Counted from the stretch's first letter, positions 46,836 to 57,524 are shown. The stretch is DNA of 64,000 nt from Yaniella halotolerans DSM 15476 (GCF_000420805.1 NZ_ATVQ01000002.1:124001-188000), one strand, 5' to 3'. Translations and numbers: made by a program. The notes: generated by a model from the sequence alone, not told the origin.

Positions 46836-48056
46836 ATGCGGATCGTCCTTGGTGTATCCGGCGGCATCGCCGCTTATAAAGCAGCTTTGCTGTTGCGTCT
46901 CATGACCGAAGAAGGACATGAGGTGCATGTAGTCCCCACCAATTCAGCACTAAATTTTGTTGGTAAAGCCACCTGGGAAGCTCTCTCAGGTCGGCCTGTT
47001 TACAACGACACGTTTGAGGCCGTTGAAGAAGTCAACCACGTTTTGCAGGGCCGTCTCGCAGATCTTGTGCTTCTTGCACCGGCAACAGCAAACTCGTTGG
47101 CGAAAGCTGCACACGGCTTGGCTGATGATCTGATCGGAAATATTTTACTGACGGCGACGGTGCCGGTGGTCATGGCACCAGCCATGCATACAGAAATGTG
47201 GGAGAACGCGGCGACCCAAGCCAATGTTGCCACTCTGCGTGCCCGTGGTATCCACATCATAGAACCGGCTACTGGCCGGCTGACCGGTAGCGATACCGGT
47301 AAAGGACGCTTTCCTGAACCGGAAGATATTTGGTCACAGACCAAAGACCTTCTAGACCGAGGTGCCGCGAAGCGACATCTCGAGGGGAAGAGCGTTGTCG
47401 TTAGTGCCGGAGGTACCCGTGAAGCCCTGGACCCCGTTCGATACCTCGGCAATCGCTCGTCCGGCAAACAAGGCGTCGCCTTGGCTCTGGCAGCCGCCAG
47501 AGCTGGTGCTGACGTAACGCTCATTGCTGGAGCCATGGATATTGCGGCACCGCAAGATCCAAATATCTCTGTGGTAGCTATTGAATCGACTCGTGATCTG
47601 CTGGATGCTGTACTGCACCACGCAGAAGGCAAGGACGGATTGATTATGGCAGCAGCCGTGGCCGATTTTCGTCCTGCAGCAGTAACCGACGAAAAGATGA
47701 AGAAACAAGACGGTAACACTGCGCCAACCATAGTGCTGGAACAAACTGAGGATGTTTTACGGACTACGGTCGAACAACGTGCAGCTGGACAGCAGTTGCC
47801 GCGCGTCATTGTTGGATTTGCGGCGGAGACTGGTGACGCAGACACCACCCCCTTGGAATACGGGCGTGCCAAGCTACAGCGTAAGGGATGCGAAATCCTC
47901 GTAGTCAACGAGGTTGGTGTTGGAAAAGTCTTTGGACAAGACGACAATGATGCAACCATCATCTTCGCTGATGGCAGCGATGATGTGCCGATTCAAGGCA
48001 GTAAAGACCGTGTAGCCGTGGAGATTATCAATCAACTCGCCGACGCGTTTGCCTGA
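46836..48056 (+). CDS. coaBC: Phosphopantothenoylcysteine decarboxylase / phosphopantothenate-cysteine ligase
   Basis: Two consecutive steps of coenzyme A synthesis in one protein of 406 residues. The CoaC (decarboxylase) half has the FMN-binding GVSGGIAAYKAALLLR, and APAMHTEMWENAATQ; the CoaB (ligase) half has VVSAGGTREALDPVRYLGN, AAAVADFRPA and the substrate-binding KLQRKGCEILVVNEV. The ATG at 46836 is preceded by AGGGG. Its stop is 61 bases before metK. Confidence 0.96.
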   Translation: MRIVLGVSGGIAAYKAALLLRLMTEEGHEVHVVPTNSALNFVGKATWEALSGRPVYNDTFEAVEEVNHVLQGRLADLVLLAPATANSLAKAAHGLADDLIGNILLTATVPVVMAPAMHTEMWENAATQANVATLRARGIHIIEPATGRLTGSDTGKGRFPEPEDIWSQTKDLLDRGAAKRHLEGKSVVVSAGGTREALDPVRYLGNRSSGKQGVALALAAARAGADVTLIAGAMDIAAPQDPNISVVAIESTRDLLDAVLHHAEGKDGLIMAAAVADFRPAAVTDEKMKKQDGNTAPTIVLEQTEDVLRTTVEQRAAGQQLPRVIVGFAAETGDADTTPLEYGRAKLQRKGCEILVVNEVGVGKVFGQDDNDATIIFADGSDDVPIQGSKDRVAVEIINQLADAFA

Positions 48057-48103
48057 AGTTTACGATCCATGAACCACGGTAGGCCCTTCGAGGCCTCAAC
48101 AGG

Positions 48104-48109
48104 TAAACT
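48104..48109 (+). promoter_or_regulatory. Candidate -10 box (TAAACT) for metK
   Basis: TAAACT, eight bases (CTCCTACT) before the metK GTG. No ribosome site lies between, which fits a leaderless transcript. No -35 box or SAM riboswitch is seen in the 61-base gap. Confidence 0.42.
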
Positions 48110-48117
48110 CTCCTACT

Positions 48118-49368
48118 GTGACTGCTAAAAATACTTCTTCCTTGTACGAGCCCTACTCCGGCATCGGTGATGGCGAGCTCCGTCTGTTCACCTCTGAATC
48201 AGTGACCGCTGGTCACCCAGACAAGATCTGCGATCAAATTTCTGACGCCGTTCTTGATGCGATCATCGCAAAGGACTCCAACGCTAAAGTAGCTGTTGAG
48301 ACGTTGGTGACCACCGGCTTGGTCCAAGTCGCTGGTGAAGTGAGCACGTCTGCGTATGTGGAAATACCCGAAATCGTACGTAAGACCATCCTAGATATTG
48401 GGTACGACTCTTCGGCCAATGGCTTTGACGGTGCAACGTGTGGCGTCAACGTGTCAATCGGCCAGCAGTCCACAGATATCTACGATGGTGTCTCTACCTC
48501 GCTAGAATCCCGTGACGGCTCTGTCGACGAAATCGACAAACAAGGTGCTGGGGACCAAGGCCTGATGTTTGGTTATGCCTCAAATGAGACACCGGCATTA
48601 ATGCCAGCACCCATCTATCTCGCACATCGCCTGTCAGAGCGCCTCACCAATGTGCGTCAGCAACCCAAATCACCAATGCCTTACCTGCTGCCAGACGGCA
48701 AAACGCAAGTAACCATTGGATACGACGAGAACCATGTGCCACAAAGCGTGGAAACTGTCGTTGTATCGACACAGCACGTCGCTGAGGTTACACAGGAACA
48801 ACTGCACGAAGATCTCCGAACACACGTTATTGAGCCCGTGCTGAAAAACTTTGGTTTGAAATACTCCAGTGCCGAGTTCATCATCAACCCTTCCGGCCCG
48901 TTTGTGATCGGTGGACCCGTAGGCGATGCCGGTCTAACAGGACGAAAAATCATTGTCGACACCTACGGTGGGATGGCCCGGCACGGCGGTGGTGCCTTCT
49001 CTGGAAAAGATCCGTCCAAAGTTGACCGTTCAGCGGCCTACGCCACCCGTTGGGTTGCTAAAAACATTGTGGCAGCTGGACTGGCTGAACGAGCAGAAGT
49101 ACAAGTGGCATACGCGATCGGTAAAGCGCGTCCGGTCGGGTTGTATGTGGATACCTTCGGCACGGAGAAAACTAGTCACAAGGATATTGTGGCGGCAATC
49201 AACGAAGTTTTTGACCTGCGTCCTGCTGCAATTGTTCAGGATCTTCAACTGCTACGTCCCATTTATCAAGCAACAGCAGCGAACGGTCACTTTGGTCGGG
49301 AATTGCCTGACTTTACCTGGGAACGTACAGATAAGGTTGACGAGTTGCGGGCCGCTGTAGGCTGGTGA
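48118..49368 (+). CDS. metK: S-adenosylmethionine synthetase
   Basis: Makes SAM from methionine and ATP. It has 416 residues. Signatures [52 protein letters not shown] and [19 protein letters not shown] are intact. The start is GTG with TAAACT eight bases upstream and no ribosome site. The priA GTG follows 2 bases after the stop. Confidence 0.97.
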   Translation: MTAKNTSSLYEPYSGIGDGELRLFTSESVTAGHPDKICDQISDAVLDAIIAKDSNAKVAVETLVTTGLVQVAGEVSTSAYVEIPEIVRKTILDIGYDSSANGFDGATCGVNVSIGQQSTDIYDGVSTSLESRDGSVDEIDKQGAGDQGLMFGYASNETPALMPAPIYLAHRLSERLTNVRQQPKSPMPYLLPDGKTQVTIGYDENHVPQSVETVVVSTQHVAEVTQEQLHEDLRTHVIEPVLKNFGLKYSSAEFIINPSGPFVIGGPVGDAGLTGRKIIVDTYGGMARHGGGAFSGKDPSKVDRSAAYATRWVAKNIVAAGLAERAEVQVAYAIGKARPVGLYVDTFGTEKTSHKDIVAAINEVFDLRPAAIVQDLQLLRPIYQATAANGHFGRELPDFTWERTDKVDELRAAVGW

Positions 49369-49369
49369 C

Positions 49370-51454
49370 GTGCCCGAAACAGATGCTCTCTTCGACCTTC
49401 CAGAATCGCGTGCCAAACTACCGCCGGCACGGGATGGTTGGCCGGAACAACCGGTGGCCAAAATCCTATTGGAAACACCGGTGCCGCATCTGGATAGGCT
49501 CTTTGACTACCTTATTTCCAGGGAGCTAGACGAAGCTGCTCAACCCGGTGTCAGAGTCAAAGTACGGTTCGGACACCAGCAACTTTTTGGCTGGCTCATT
49601 CAACGCTCAGAGACCATAGACACAACATCCCGACTGACGACCATCCAAAAAGTGGTATCGGTTATGCCGGTCCTTGAACCCAACGTCTTAGCCCTGGCAC
49701 AGCAGGTCGCACAACACTACGGATCAATTACCGCAGATGTGCTGCGAGCAGTTATCCCGCGGCGCATGGCTGGTGTCGAACGCGAAGTAGCCCAACAACG
49801 CGATGACGGAAGCACCCCTCAGCCACCGGCCATTGAACACCCTGGTGAGATACCTCTATCGGAAGGCTCGGGCCCAGAATTTCGTTGGGACCTAATTGAA
49901 GGTGCCGACCAGCTATTTAGCCCCGGCCACGCCGAGCACTATGCACTGAGCCTGCCGTCAGCGTTTGGCAGCTGGGACGCAATGGGGGTACTCGCAGACG
50001 CCGCACAACGGTTGGCCGCTACAGAACAAACGAGTCTGCTCATCGTGCCGGATCATAAACACCTCTCCCGGTTGCAACGCCAGCTCGAGGAACGAGTCGG
50101 GAAACACGGTTTCGGCCTGCTCAGTGGAGAACAAGGCAACACCGCCCGATACCGGACATTTCTCAAAATATTGACCGGACAGTATCGCATCGTCATTGGC
50201 ACCCGATCAGCGATCTGGGCGCCCCTGGAACACATTGACCTGATTGCGGTATGGGAGCCCACCAGCGACCATCTCATCGAGCCACGCACCCCGTACTTTC
50301 ATGTGCACTCTGTTGCTAGACTGCGGGCAGTACAGCACGGGGCCCGTTTATTACTTGCATCGACTTCTCGGGCCATCGAAGTGCAACAGCTGGTTGCGAA
50401 TGCCGAAGTGACCCAGATCGGCGTCGACCGCAGTGTTCGCAACGCCTTAGCGCCACGCGTCGTAGCGACGTCCGACTCGTTTCATGCGGAACGCGATCCG
50501 CTTGCACAAATCGCCCGGATTCCACACAATGCCCACCGTGCCGCGCGTGAAGCCCTCGAAGGGAAACACGGTCCGCCCGGTCCCGTACTCGTTCAGGTTG
50601 CACGTGCGGGGTTCATCCCAGGCCTATTTTGCGCCCGCTGTGGTGAGTCTGCCCGCTGTCGACACTGTGTAGGGCCCCTGGGGTATACAGACCGCCTCGC
50701 CGTGCAAAAACACGAAGCTACATGTCGATGGTGCGGAATCAAAGAACGAAACTTCGCGTGCCCTCAATGCGCCTCGAGACAATTGCGTGCTGGAGCCAGG
50801 GGAGTGCACCGTACCGCCGATGAGCTGGGCAGAGCATTTCCGATGATTCCGATTATGTCGTCGTCAGCGGACCATTTACTAGTGACTATTGAAGATCGTC
50901 CTGCGCTGGTCATCGCGACTCCGGGTGCAGAACCTATCGCCCCTAACGGTTATGCCGCTGCATTACTGTTGGACGGCGACGCACAACTGCAACGTGAGGG
51001 TCTCAACGTACCCGAACAGGTTCTGGGGCATTGGATGCGTGCCGCAACACTTGTGCGGCCCGCTACCGACGGGGGAGTCGTAGTGGTCACGGCCGAATAC
51101 GACGACGCAGTGGCATCCCTGGTGCAAATGAATCCGATCGCGTGGGCGACTCGACAATTAGCACAGCGCCAACAACTGGGTCTTCCGCCGGCTATGAGGG
51201 TTGCGGAACTGTTGGGACCCCTAGATGAGATCCAACGAATGATGCGACAAACCCCGCTGCCGTACCAATCAGAAGAGTCACCGTGGATCGGACCCGTCCT
51301 CGTAGACGACCGAACACATCGGGCTCTGCTCTTCTTCCCGCAGCATGTTGCTGATCAAGTGATTCCAACACTGAAAACCACCCGCGCCCAGCTGTCGGCA
51401 CGAGGAGAATCTACGGCGGTGCGGCTGCGAATCGATCCGACGGATGTGCTCTAG
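49370..51454 (+). CDS. priA: Primosomal protein N' PriA, actinobacterial type without helicase motifs
   Basis: Replication-restart protein; 694 residues. The N-terminal 3'-end-binding domain (AKILLETPVPHLDRLFDYLI, VKVRFGHQQLFGWL) and the zinc-binding cysteines (CARCGESARCRHC; CRWCGIKERNFACPQC) are present. The ATPase motifs are degenerate: no Walker A Gly-Lys-Thr is seen after QLFSPGHAEHYALSLPSAFG, and the DEAH box reads VWEPTSD. This is typical of actinobacterial PriA and suggests it binds forks without unwinding. It is convergent with the hydrolase at 51451, their ends overlapping by four bases. Confidence 0.93.
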   Translation: MPETDALFDLPESRAKLPPARDGWPEQPVAKILLETPVPHLDRLFDYLISRELDEAAQPGVRVKVRFGHQQLFGWLIQRSETIDTTSRLTTIQKVVSVMPVLEPNVLALAQQVAQHYGSITADVLRAVIPRRMAGVEREVAQQRDDGSTPQPPAIEHPGEIPLSEGSGPEFRWDLIEGADQLFSPGHAEHYALSLPSAFGSWDAMGVLADAAQRLAATEQTSLLIVPDHKHLSRLQRQLEERVGKHGFGLLSGEQGNTARYRTFLKILTGQYRIVIGTRSAIWAPLEHIDLIAVWEPTSDHLIEPRTPYFHVHSVARLRAVQHGARLLLASTSRAIEVQQLVANAEVTQIGVDRSVRNALAPRVVATSDSFHAERDPLAQIARIPHNAHRAAREALEGKHGPPGPVLVQVARAGFIPGLFCARCGESARCRHCVGPLGYTDRLAVQKHEATCRWCGIKERNFACPQCASRQLRAGARGVHRTADELGRAFPMIPIMSSSADHLLVTIEDRPALVIATPGAEPIAPNGYAAALLLDGDAQLQREGLNVPEQVLGHWMRAATLVRPATDGGVVVVTAEYDDAVASLVQMNPIAWATRQLAQRQQLGLPPAMRVAELLGPLDEIQRMMRQTPLPYQSEESPWIGPVLVDDRTHRALLFFPQHVADQVIPTLKTTRAQLSARGESTAVRLRIDPTDVL

Positions 51455-52404
51455 AGACGCCACGTTATCAGCGCTGCAGCAGCGGCTGAACGTTCATAGT
51501 GCAACAGGTGACCGGTTCGTTGCAGTATATGTGTCTCGACGTCGTTATTGCTTCTGCCGATGTGGTCCGCGAGCGCAGCGATGTCTTCGGGTGAAGATAA
51601 CTCGTCGCCGTCACCACCGATGATGGTGACGGGTAGCTTCAGTGCTGGCGCGACATCGGAGACCGTATGTTCTATCGAGGCGCGGTAGGCTTCCAGGAGT
51701 ACTTTCGGAGAATCAAATGCTGAGAAATATGCTTGGTGTTGATCATGGGTGTAGGCCAAAATCCGCGGGTCATCAGTCTTGGTCATAAATGCGCCCGTGG
51801 CCCAAACAATCAAGCGGTTGCTCAAGAGCCGGCGACCTAGTGCTGTGGGCAGGGTGGCGGCCACCTGATAAAAACCGTTGGTGACGGCCGTGGCAGTCCG
51901 ATCGGTGCAGGATTGCGCAGCCAGTGCTGGGCGAGCGATTGGATTCAGCAGCACGAGATGACGATACTTGAAAGCCTCTTGCTGCACTGCGTGAGCCGCA
52001 ATGACGGAACCAAAGGAATGCCCTAACAGCGCAGGAGCGTCTAAGCGATCTGCAACCTGATTGACCACATGAGCCAGGTTTTCAACGGTGTGTTCGGCAT
52101 CGGGCATGGCCGGTGATGCCCCGAAGCCGGGCAGATCTGGCACCCACGCGTCGTATTGCGATAAACCATCAACCACAAGTTCCAAACCGTGGTGATCACC
52201 GCGGAACCCGTGCATCGCTAAGAGCTGGCGACTACCTGGAGGTCCGGGATACTGAAAGACTGTTACCTCGAAGGGAGCCCCGCTGACCGGATCGGTAACT
52301 TCTAGCCCGAAGCGGTTCGGAGCTCGTTGCGAATTGCCGGTCAGTAATGCTCTGTCGCGAACCAGATGTTGTGGTCTCAACCGCGGCCAAATGCCAAATG
52401 TCAT
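51451..52404 (-). CDS. Alpha/beta hydrolase
   Basis: A cytoplasmic hydrolase of 317 residues from the ATG at 52404. Motifs in order: oxyanion HGFRG, nucleophile elbow LLGHSFGSVIA, acid residue in GGDGDELSSPED and His in TGHLLHYE. The family includes epoxide hydrolases, haloalkane dehalogenases and lipases; the substrate is not apparent. An ATG at 52461 is also in frame, but TAGACT lies seven bases before the ATG at 52404, consistent with a leaderless start there. It is divergent from glpK; a link to glycerol or ester use is only positional. Confidence 0.85.
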   Translation of the reverse strand: MTFGIWPRLRPQHLVRDRALLTGNSQRAPNRFGLEVTDPVSGAPFEVTVFQYPGPPGSRQLLAMHGFRGDHHGLELVVDGLSQYDAWVPDLPGFGASPAMPDAEHTVENLAHVVNQVADRLDAPALLGHSFGSVIAAHAVQQEAFKYRHLVLLNPIARPALAAQSCTDRTATAVTNGFYQVAATLPTALGRRLLSNRLIVWATGAFMTKTDDPRILAYTHDQHQAYFSAFDSPKVLLEAYRASIEHTVSDVAPALKLPVTIIGGDGDELSSPEDIAALADHIGRSNNDVETHILQRTGHLLHYERSAAAAALITWRL

Positions 52405-52411
52405 ACGGGCC

Positions 52412-52417
52412 AGTCTA
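52412..52417 (-). promoter_or_regulatory. Candidate -10 box (TAGACT) for the hydrolase gene
   Basis: TAGACT on the minus strand, seven bases before the ATG at 52404. It supports that start over the ATG at 52461. Confidence 0.38.
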
Positions 52418-52482
52418 TAAAAACTGGGCGCACCAGGGCAGCGAAGTGACCAATACGACACACGTGTGGTTAAGTAACGCCT

Positions 52483-54015
52483 ATGGCCGCCAAATCATCT
52501 GCACAGATCATCATGTCGTTAGACCTCGGCACGACCTCGACCCGTGTTGCGCTCTACGACACCGAGGGGAACGCCGTGACCATCGTGGCGCGAGAACACC
52601 AACAATACTTTCCCCATCCCGGTTGGGTCGAACACGACGCAGCTGAAATCTGGGCAAACATCCGCGAGCTTGCTGCCTTGTCACTAGCTCGTGCCCAGCT
52701 CACTGCGGACGATATCGTCAGCATCGGCATTACAAATCAACGCGAGACCGTCGTGGCGTGGGACGCTGATACCTCACAGCCTGTGCACCGCGCTATTGTC
52801 TGGCAGGATGCCCGCACTGACACGGTGGTCGAACGGCTCATTGCAGCAGGACACAACGAGTTGGTGCAAAAAAGGACAGGTTTGAATCTGTCAGCGTATT
52901 TTTCTGCGCCGAAAATGGCCTGGATATTGCAGCATAGTGACCAGGCCGCCCGCCTTGCAGCTCGTGGCCGTTTGCGTTTCGGCACGATCGACGCCTGGAT
53001 TATCTGGAACTTGACCGGCGGGACGGTGCACGCAACCGACATCACCAATGCATCACGGACTTCGTTGATGGACATTCAAAATGGACAGTGGGATCTAGCA
53101 TTGGGTGAAGTCTTCGACTTGGACCCCAAGGTACTGGAGACGGCCCTGCCAAGAATTTACCCGTCAATACACAACTTCGGCACGGTAGTTAAAGGGTTAC
53201 CTGTGGCGGGCATACCTATCACCGGTGTGTTGGGGGACCAACAAGCGGCGAGCTTTGGTCAGACCATCTTTGCGGCGGGCGAAGCCAAAAACACCTATGG
53301 CACCGGCTGTTTCTTGTTATATAACACCGGCACGGAACCAGTTGTTTCAACCAGCGGGCTACTGACCACCGTTGCCTACCAGTTGCCGGACGAACCACCC
53401 GTTTATGCGCTTGAAGGGTCCATTGCTCAAGCGGGTTCGGTGGTCCAGTGGTTACGTGACCAACTCGGCATCATTCGCAGTTCAAAAGACGTTGAAGCCC
53501 TTGCCAATAGCGTTACTGACCACGGAGGCGTGTATTTCGTCCCAGCATTTTCCGGACTGTTTGCACCGTGGTGGCGTCCTGATGCTTCCGGGACGATCAT
53601 CGGACTGACCAGTTATGCCACATCGGGTCATATTGCCCGGGCTGCTTTGGATGCCACAGCCTATCAAACACTTGATGTAGTCAAAGCAGTAGAAGCCGAT
53701 ACCGGTGAGAAGCTGCAGCGTCTTAGCGTCGACGGGGGAATGACCATCAATGACCAGCTGATGCAGTTCCAGTCCGATATTTTGGACGTCGTCGTTGAAC
53801 GCAGCGCAGATGTCGAAACAACCGCACGCGGGGCCGCTTATGCCGCGGGGCTCGGCATTGGAGTATGGCAGGAGATTTCACAACTTCGTGAACTGTGGCA
53901 ATCAGGTGGGGTATGGTATCCGCAAATTGACCCGACGAGACGTGATCGACTTATCCGAGGCTGGCGTGCGGCAATTGAGCACACGATTGGCTGGCCGGTT
54001 GATGAGACCAGCTAG
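52483..54015 (+). CDS. glpK: Glycerol kinase
   Basis: Phosphorylates glycerol to glycerol 3-phosphate. It has 510 residues, full length. FGGY family motifs: MSLDLGTTSTRVALYD, GITNQRETVVAWD, WQDARTD and GVLGDQQAASFGQ in the N-terminal half, NTYGTGCFLLYNTG and LSVDGGMTINDQLMQFQSD in the C-terminal half. No glpF, glpD or glpR is next to it. Divergent from the hydrolase with about 78 bases between the two starts. No clear ribosome site. Confidence 0.96.
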   Translation: MAAKSSAQIIMSLDLGTTSTRVALYDTEGNAVTIVAREHQQYFPHPGWVEHDAAEIWANIRELAALSLARAQLTADDIVSIGITNQRETVVAWDADTSQPVHRAIVWQDARTDTVVERLIAAGHNELVQKRTGLNLSAYFSAPKMAWILQHSDQAARLAARGRLRFGTIDAWIIWNLTGGTVHATDITNASRTSLMDIQNGQWDLALGEVFDLDPKVLETALPRIYPSIHNFGTVVKGLPVAGIPITGVLGDQQAASFGQTIFAAGEAKNTYGTGCFLLYNTGTEPVVSTSGLLTTVAYQLPDEPPVYALEGSIAQAGSVVQWLRDQLGIIRSSKDVEALANSVTDHGGVYFVPAFSGLFAPWWRPDASGTIIGLTSYATSGHIARAALDATAYQTLDVVKAVEADTGEKLQRLSVDGGMTINDQLMQFQSDILDVVVERSADVETTARGAAYAAGLGIGVWQEISQLRELWQSGGVWYPQIDPTRRDRLIRGWRAAIEHTIGWPVDETS

Positions 54016-54026
54016 AATATTAGACT
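53999..54026 (+). promoter_or_regulatory. Candidate promoter for leuS
   Basis: TTGATG (53999-54004) and TAGACT (54021-54026) with a 16-base spacer, overlapping the end of glpK; TAGAAT at 54013 is an alternative -10. A 40-base leader with AGGAC precedes the leuS GTG. Confidence 0.42.
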
Positions 54027-54070
54027 GACACTAGATCTGACCTTTTCGTAGAAATTGTAGACAGGACATC

Positions 54071-56563
54071 GTGACGAACACATCGAATCAGGCCGATACT
54101 GGGCGCGAAGAATACTCATTTTCTGCCATCGAGCAGCGCTGGGCCGGTTATTGGGAAAAGAACAAAGTATTTCAGCCGGCTGACGACGGTCAGCGACCGC
54201 GGAAATATGTGCTCGATATGTTCCCTTATCCTTCCGGGGACCTCCACATGGGGCACGCTGAAGCCTTTGCCATGGGCGATGTTGTTTCTCGCTACTGGAT
54301 GCTGCGTGGCTACGACGTCTTGCACCCCATCGGCTGGGATTCTTTCGGTCTGCCAGCCGAGAATGCTGCGATCGCTCGGGATGCACATCCTGCCGAATGG
54401 ACTTACAAGAATATTGCGACACAGCGAGCATCATTTGAACGCTACGCAATCTCCGTAGACTGGGACACAGTTCTGCACACTTCGGATCCAGAATATTATC
54501 GGTGGACCCAGTGGCTCTTTCTAAAATTCTACGAACGCGGTCTGACATACCGCAAAAACTCGCCGGTGAACTGGTGTCCTAAAGACCAAACCGTGCTGGC
54601 CAATGAGCAAGTAGTCGACGGAGCCTGCGAACGCTGTGGCACCGAGGTGACCAAGAAGGCCCTTGAGCAGTGGTACTTCAAGATTACTGACTACGCCGAT
54701 CGGCTACTCGAGGACATGGACGCTCTGGAAGGTAAATGGCCAGATCGCGTGCTGAATATGCAGCGCAATTGGATCGGCAAATCCACCGGTGCAAGCGTCA
54801 CCTTTGCTATTGAAGACGGCCCGGCGATTGAGGTCTACACGACCCGTCCGGACACCCTGTACGGCGCCACATTTATGGTCGTTGCTGCCGATGCAGAACT
54901 CGCCGAAGAACTCGTCACCCACGAGCACGCAGCAGCCCTCAAAGCCTACCGGGAAGAGCTGAGGCACGTCTCAGACATTGATCGTCAGTCAACAGACCGA
55001 CCAAAAACCGGAGTGTTTTTGGGGCGGTATGGCATCAACCCTCTGTCGGGTGAGAGAGTCCCCATTTGGGCGTCAGATTATGTGCTATCTGATTACGGTA
55101 CCGGTGCCATTATGGCCGTGCCCGCACACGACCAGCGAGATATGGACTTCGCTCGTGCCATGGGACTCCCTGTTCGAACGGTCGTAGATACCGGTGAAGA
55201 CAACCCAGAAGAGACCGGTCAAGCTACAACCGGTACCGGTGCCAACATCAACTCCGGTGAGCTCGATGGCCTTACAGGGCAAGCCGCTATCGATAACGCC
55301 ATCGCACTGCTAGAGGCCAAGGGCACCGGCTACAAATCCGTGAATTACCGGTTACGTGACTGGCTATTATCCCGGCAACGGTTCTGGGGTGCACCTATCC
55401 CTATCATTCACTGTGATACCTGCGGCGAAGTACCGGTGCCAGATGACCAACTGCCTGTCGAATTGCCGAAAAACCTGCACGGACAGCAACTTGCTCCCAA
55501 AGGTAAATCCCCTCTTGAAGCAGCTGAAGACTGGGTCAATGTTTCCTGCCCAACCTGTAATGGTCCGGCGCAGCGTGACACCGACACCATGGACACGTTT
55601 GTGGACTCGTCGTGGTACTACATGCGTTTCGTATCGGCAAATAATGCCGAAAAGATCTGGGACCGGGACAAACTCGACCGGTGGGGCCCAGTTGATCAGT
55701 ACGTGGGTGGCGTCGAGCATGCAATTCTGCACCTGTTGTATTCACGCTTCTTCACCAAAGCGCTGTACGACATGGATATGGTGAATTTCACCGAACCCTT
55801 TACCCGACTGCTTAACCAGGGGCAGGTCCTCAACGGTGGCAAGGCCATGTCGAAATCTCTTGGAAACGGTGTAGCACTTGGTGAACAGCTCGATGCCTTC
55901 GGCGTCGATGCGATTCGTCTGACCATGGTATTTGCCTCGCCGCCCGAAGATGACGTCGACTGGGCCGATGTATCGCCCGCCGCGTCGCTCAGGTTTTTGG
56001 CTCGTGCCTGGCGGCTCGCCCAAGACGTACACTTCGCTGATTCTGCACCGGGAACAGATGCCAGCGGGGCAGCCACTGCACTTCGTCAGATCACCCACAA
56101 AGTAGTCCACGAAGCAGAATCACTGTTGGACGATCAGAAGTTCAACGTCGTCGTGGCCCGGACCATGGAGTTGGTTAACGCGACACGGAAAGAGGTCGAC
56201 AAGGGCGAGGGTGCCGCCAGCCCGGCAGTCCGAGAAGCCGTTGAGGTTATTGCACAGTTGCTGTCTCTCGTGGCGCCATACACGGCCGAAGACATGTGGG
56301 CTCTTCTCGGCCACGAACCGTCAGTCTCCCGCTCAGCATGGCTGACTGTTGACGAGTCGCTGCTTGTTGAAGACAAGATCACTGTCATCGCCCAGGTCCA
56401 AGGCAAACTGCGAGACCGCTTCGAAGTACCCGCAGACATCTCAGACGAAGACCTTGAAGAAGTCGCACGAAACTCGCCAAACGTCCAACGGTCCATCGGC
56501 GACAAAGACATTCGAAAAGTCATTGTGGTCAAGGGCAAACTCGTCAACTTCGTAGTTGGCTAA
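54071..56563 (+). CDS. leuS: Leucyl-tRNA synthetase
   Basis: Charges tRNA-Leu with editing of isoleucine and norvaline. It has 830 residues. The HIGH motif is in [20 protein letters not shown], and KMSKS reads [14 protein letters not shown]. The CP1 editing domain (about 220-400) includes [14 protein letters not shown] and [15 protein letters not shown]. The zinc region CDTCGEVPV and CPTCNGPAQ has intact Cys pairs. GTG start after AGGACATC. It is followed closely by the DegV gene. Confidence 0.97.
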   Translation: MTNTSNQADTGREEYSFSAIEQRWAGYWEKNKVFQPADDGQRPRKYVLDMFPYPSGDLHMGHAEAFAMGDVVSRYWMLRGYDVLHPIGWDSFGLPAENAAIARDAHPAEWTYKNIATQRASFERYAISVDWDTVLHTSDPEYYRWTQWLFLKFYERGLTYRKNSPVNWCPKDQTVLANEQVVDGACERCGTEVTKKALEQWYFKITDYADRLLEDMDALEGKWPDRVLNMQRNWIGKSTGASVTFAIEDGPAIEVYTTRPDTLYGATFMVVAADAELAEELVTHEHAAALKAYREELRHVSDIDRQSTDRPKTGVFLGRYGINPLSGERVPIWASDYVLSDYGTGAIMAVPAHDQRDMDFARAMGLPVRTVVDTGEDNPEETGQATTGTGANINSGELDGLTGQAAIDNAIALLEAKGTGYKSVNYRLRDWLLSRQRFWGAPIPIIHCDTCGEVPVPDDQLPVELPKNLHGQQLAPKGKSPLEAAEDWVNVSCPTCNGPAQRDTDTMDTFVDSSWYYMRFVSANNAEKIWDRDKLDRWGPVDQYVGGVEHAILHLLYSRFFTKALYDMDMVNFTEPFTRLLNQGQVLNGGKAMSKSLGNGVALGEQLDAFGVDAIRLTMVFASPPEDDVDWADVSPAASLRFLARAWRLAQDVHFADSAPGTDASGAATALRQITHKVVHEAESLLDDQKFNVVVARTMELVNATRKEVDKGEGAASPAVREAVEVIAQLLSLVAPYTAEDMWALLGHEPSVSRSAWLTVDESLLVEDKITVIAQVQGKLRDRFEVPADISDEDLEEVARNSPNVQRSIGDKDIRKVIVVKGKLVNFVVG

Positions 56564-56570
56564 CCACAAT

Positions 56571-57524
56571 ATGTCGGATGTAGCAGCGTGGATCGCCAGA
56601 CTCGCCGCCACGTCGCGTGATGTACGCGGCGAGGCGGTCGGCTGGGCGCGCTACATCAAACCAGCTCGTAAAGACCGGGTTGCCATTGTCACCGACACCT
56701 CGGCGGCCCTACCTGATGAGGTCTACAAGCTACCTAACGCGTCAGAACTCTTCATGATCCCGATCCCGGTCATGATCGGCGACCAAATTTATAATGAAGA
56801 CGACGAAGTCCTACATCAGGATCTTTCCATTGCCCTGGCCTCGGGAACGACACTGCGGACCTCACGACCATCACCCGGGCAATTTTCGTCAACGTATAAG
56901 CGAGTGGCCGAACAAGGGTATTCCCGCATCTTGTCTATCCACCTGTCATCACGTCTATCAGGTACCACAGATGCTGCGCGTATCGCCGCCGAAAACTCGC
57001 CCATTCCGGTCACGGTCATCGACTCATATAACGCAGGCATGTCACTTGGTCACGCAGTCTTAGACGTGCTGATGCGGACCCGACTAGGACTCACGTCAGA
57101 TTACCTGGCGAATATCGCCCAACGGCAAGCAGAAGTCGGCCAAACAATTTTTACGGTGCCCAACCTTGATGCTCTACGGAAGGGTGGCCGCATACCCGCC
57201 CTGCCTGGCCTACTTGGCCAGCTCCTTCAAGTCCGACCCGTGATGCATCTTAAAGACGGGGCAATCGAACTCCTCGACAGACCCAGAAGTCAGGCAAAAG
57301 CACTTGCAATGATCACCGAGATCGCCAACTCCGCCGAACAACCAGTGCGCTTAAGCGTCCAAACCTATGGCGATTTTGCTACAGCTCACGACCTAGCAGA
57401 TGCGTTAGAAGAGCACTCAACGATGCCCGTACCGGTATTGCAACTGCCCGCTGTTTTAGCAGCCCACCTAGGATTAGGTGCACTGGGCGTCTCGATGAGC
57501 CCTGTGCTCGATTACACAGGATAA
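56571..57524 (+). CDS. DegV family fatty-acid-binding protein
   Basis: A cytoplasmic protein of 317 residues from the ATG at 56571 (an in-frame TTG at 56556 overlaps leuS). DegV/FakB proteins hold one fatty acid and, with FakA kinase, feed exogenous fatty acids into lipid synthesis. Family motifs: VAIVTDTSAALPDEV, TLRTSRPSPGQFSSTYKRV, ILSIHLSSRLSGTTDAARIA, VIDSYNAGMSLGHAVLDVL and the C-terminal RKGGRIPALPGLLGQLLQVRP. No fakA is adjacent. The function is inferred from the family alone. Confidence 0.93.
   Translation: MSDVAAWIARLAATSRDVRGEAVGWARYIKPARKDRVAIVTDTSAALPDEVYKLPNASELFMIPIPVMIGDQIYNEDDEVLHQDLSIALASGTTLRTSRPSPGQFSSTYKRVAEQGYSRILSIHLSSRLSGTTDAARIAAENSPIPVTVIDSYNAGMSLGHAVLDVLMRTRLGLTSDYLANIAQRQAEVGQTIFTVPNLDALRKGGRIPALPGLLGQLLQVRPVMHLKDGAIELLDRPRSQAKALAMITEIANSAEQPVRLSVQTYGDFATAHDLADALEEHSTMPVPVLQLPAVLAAHLGLGALGVSMSPVLDYTG

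Noticed and set aside
47000-47962. A 320-residue open frame on the minus strand across coaBC
   Set aside because: It lies wholly inside coaBC, whose motifs are clear. The composition is rich in Ser, Arg and Ala with no recognisable motif, as expected of an antisense shadow.
48057-48117. Possible SAM riboswitch upstream of metK
   Set aside because: The gap is only 61 bases with no conserved SAM-I or SAM-IV core. A leaderless start is more likely.
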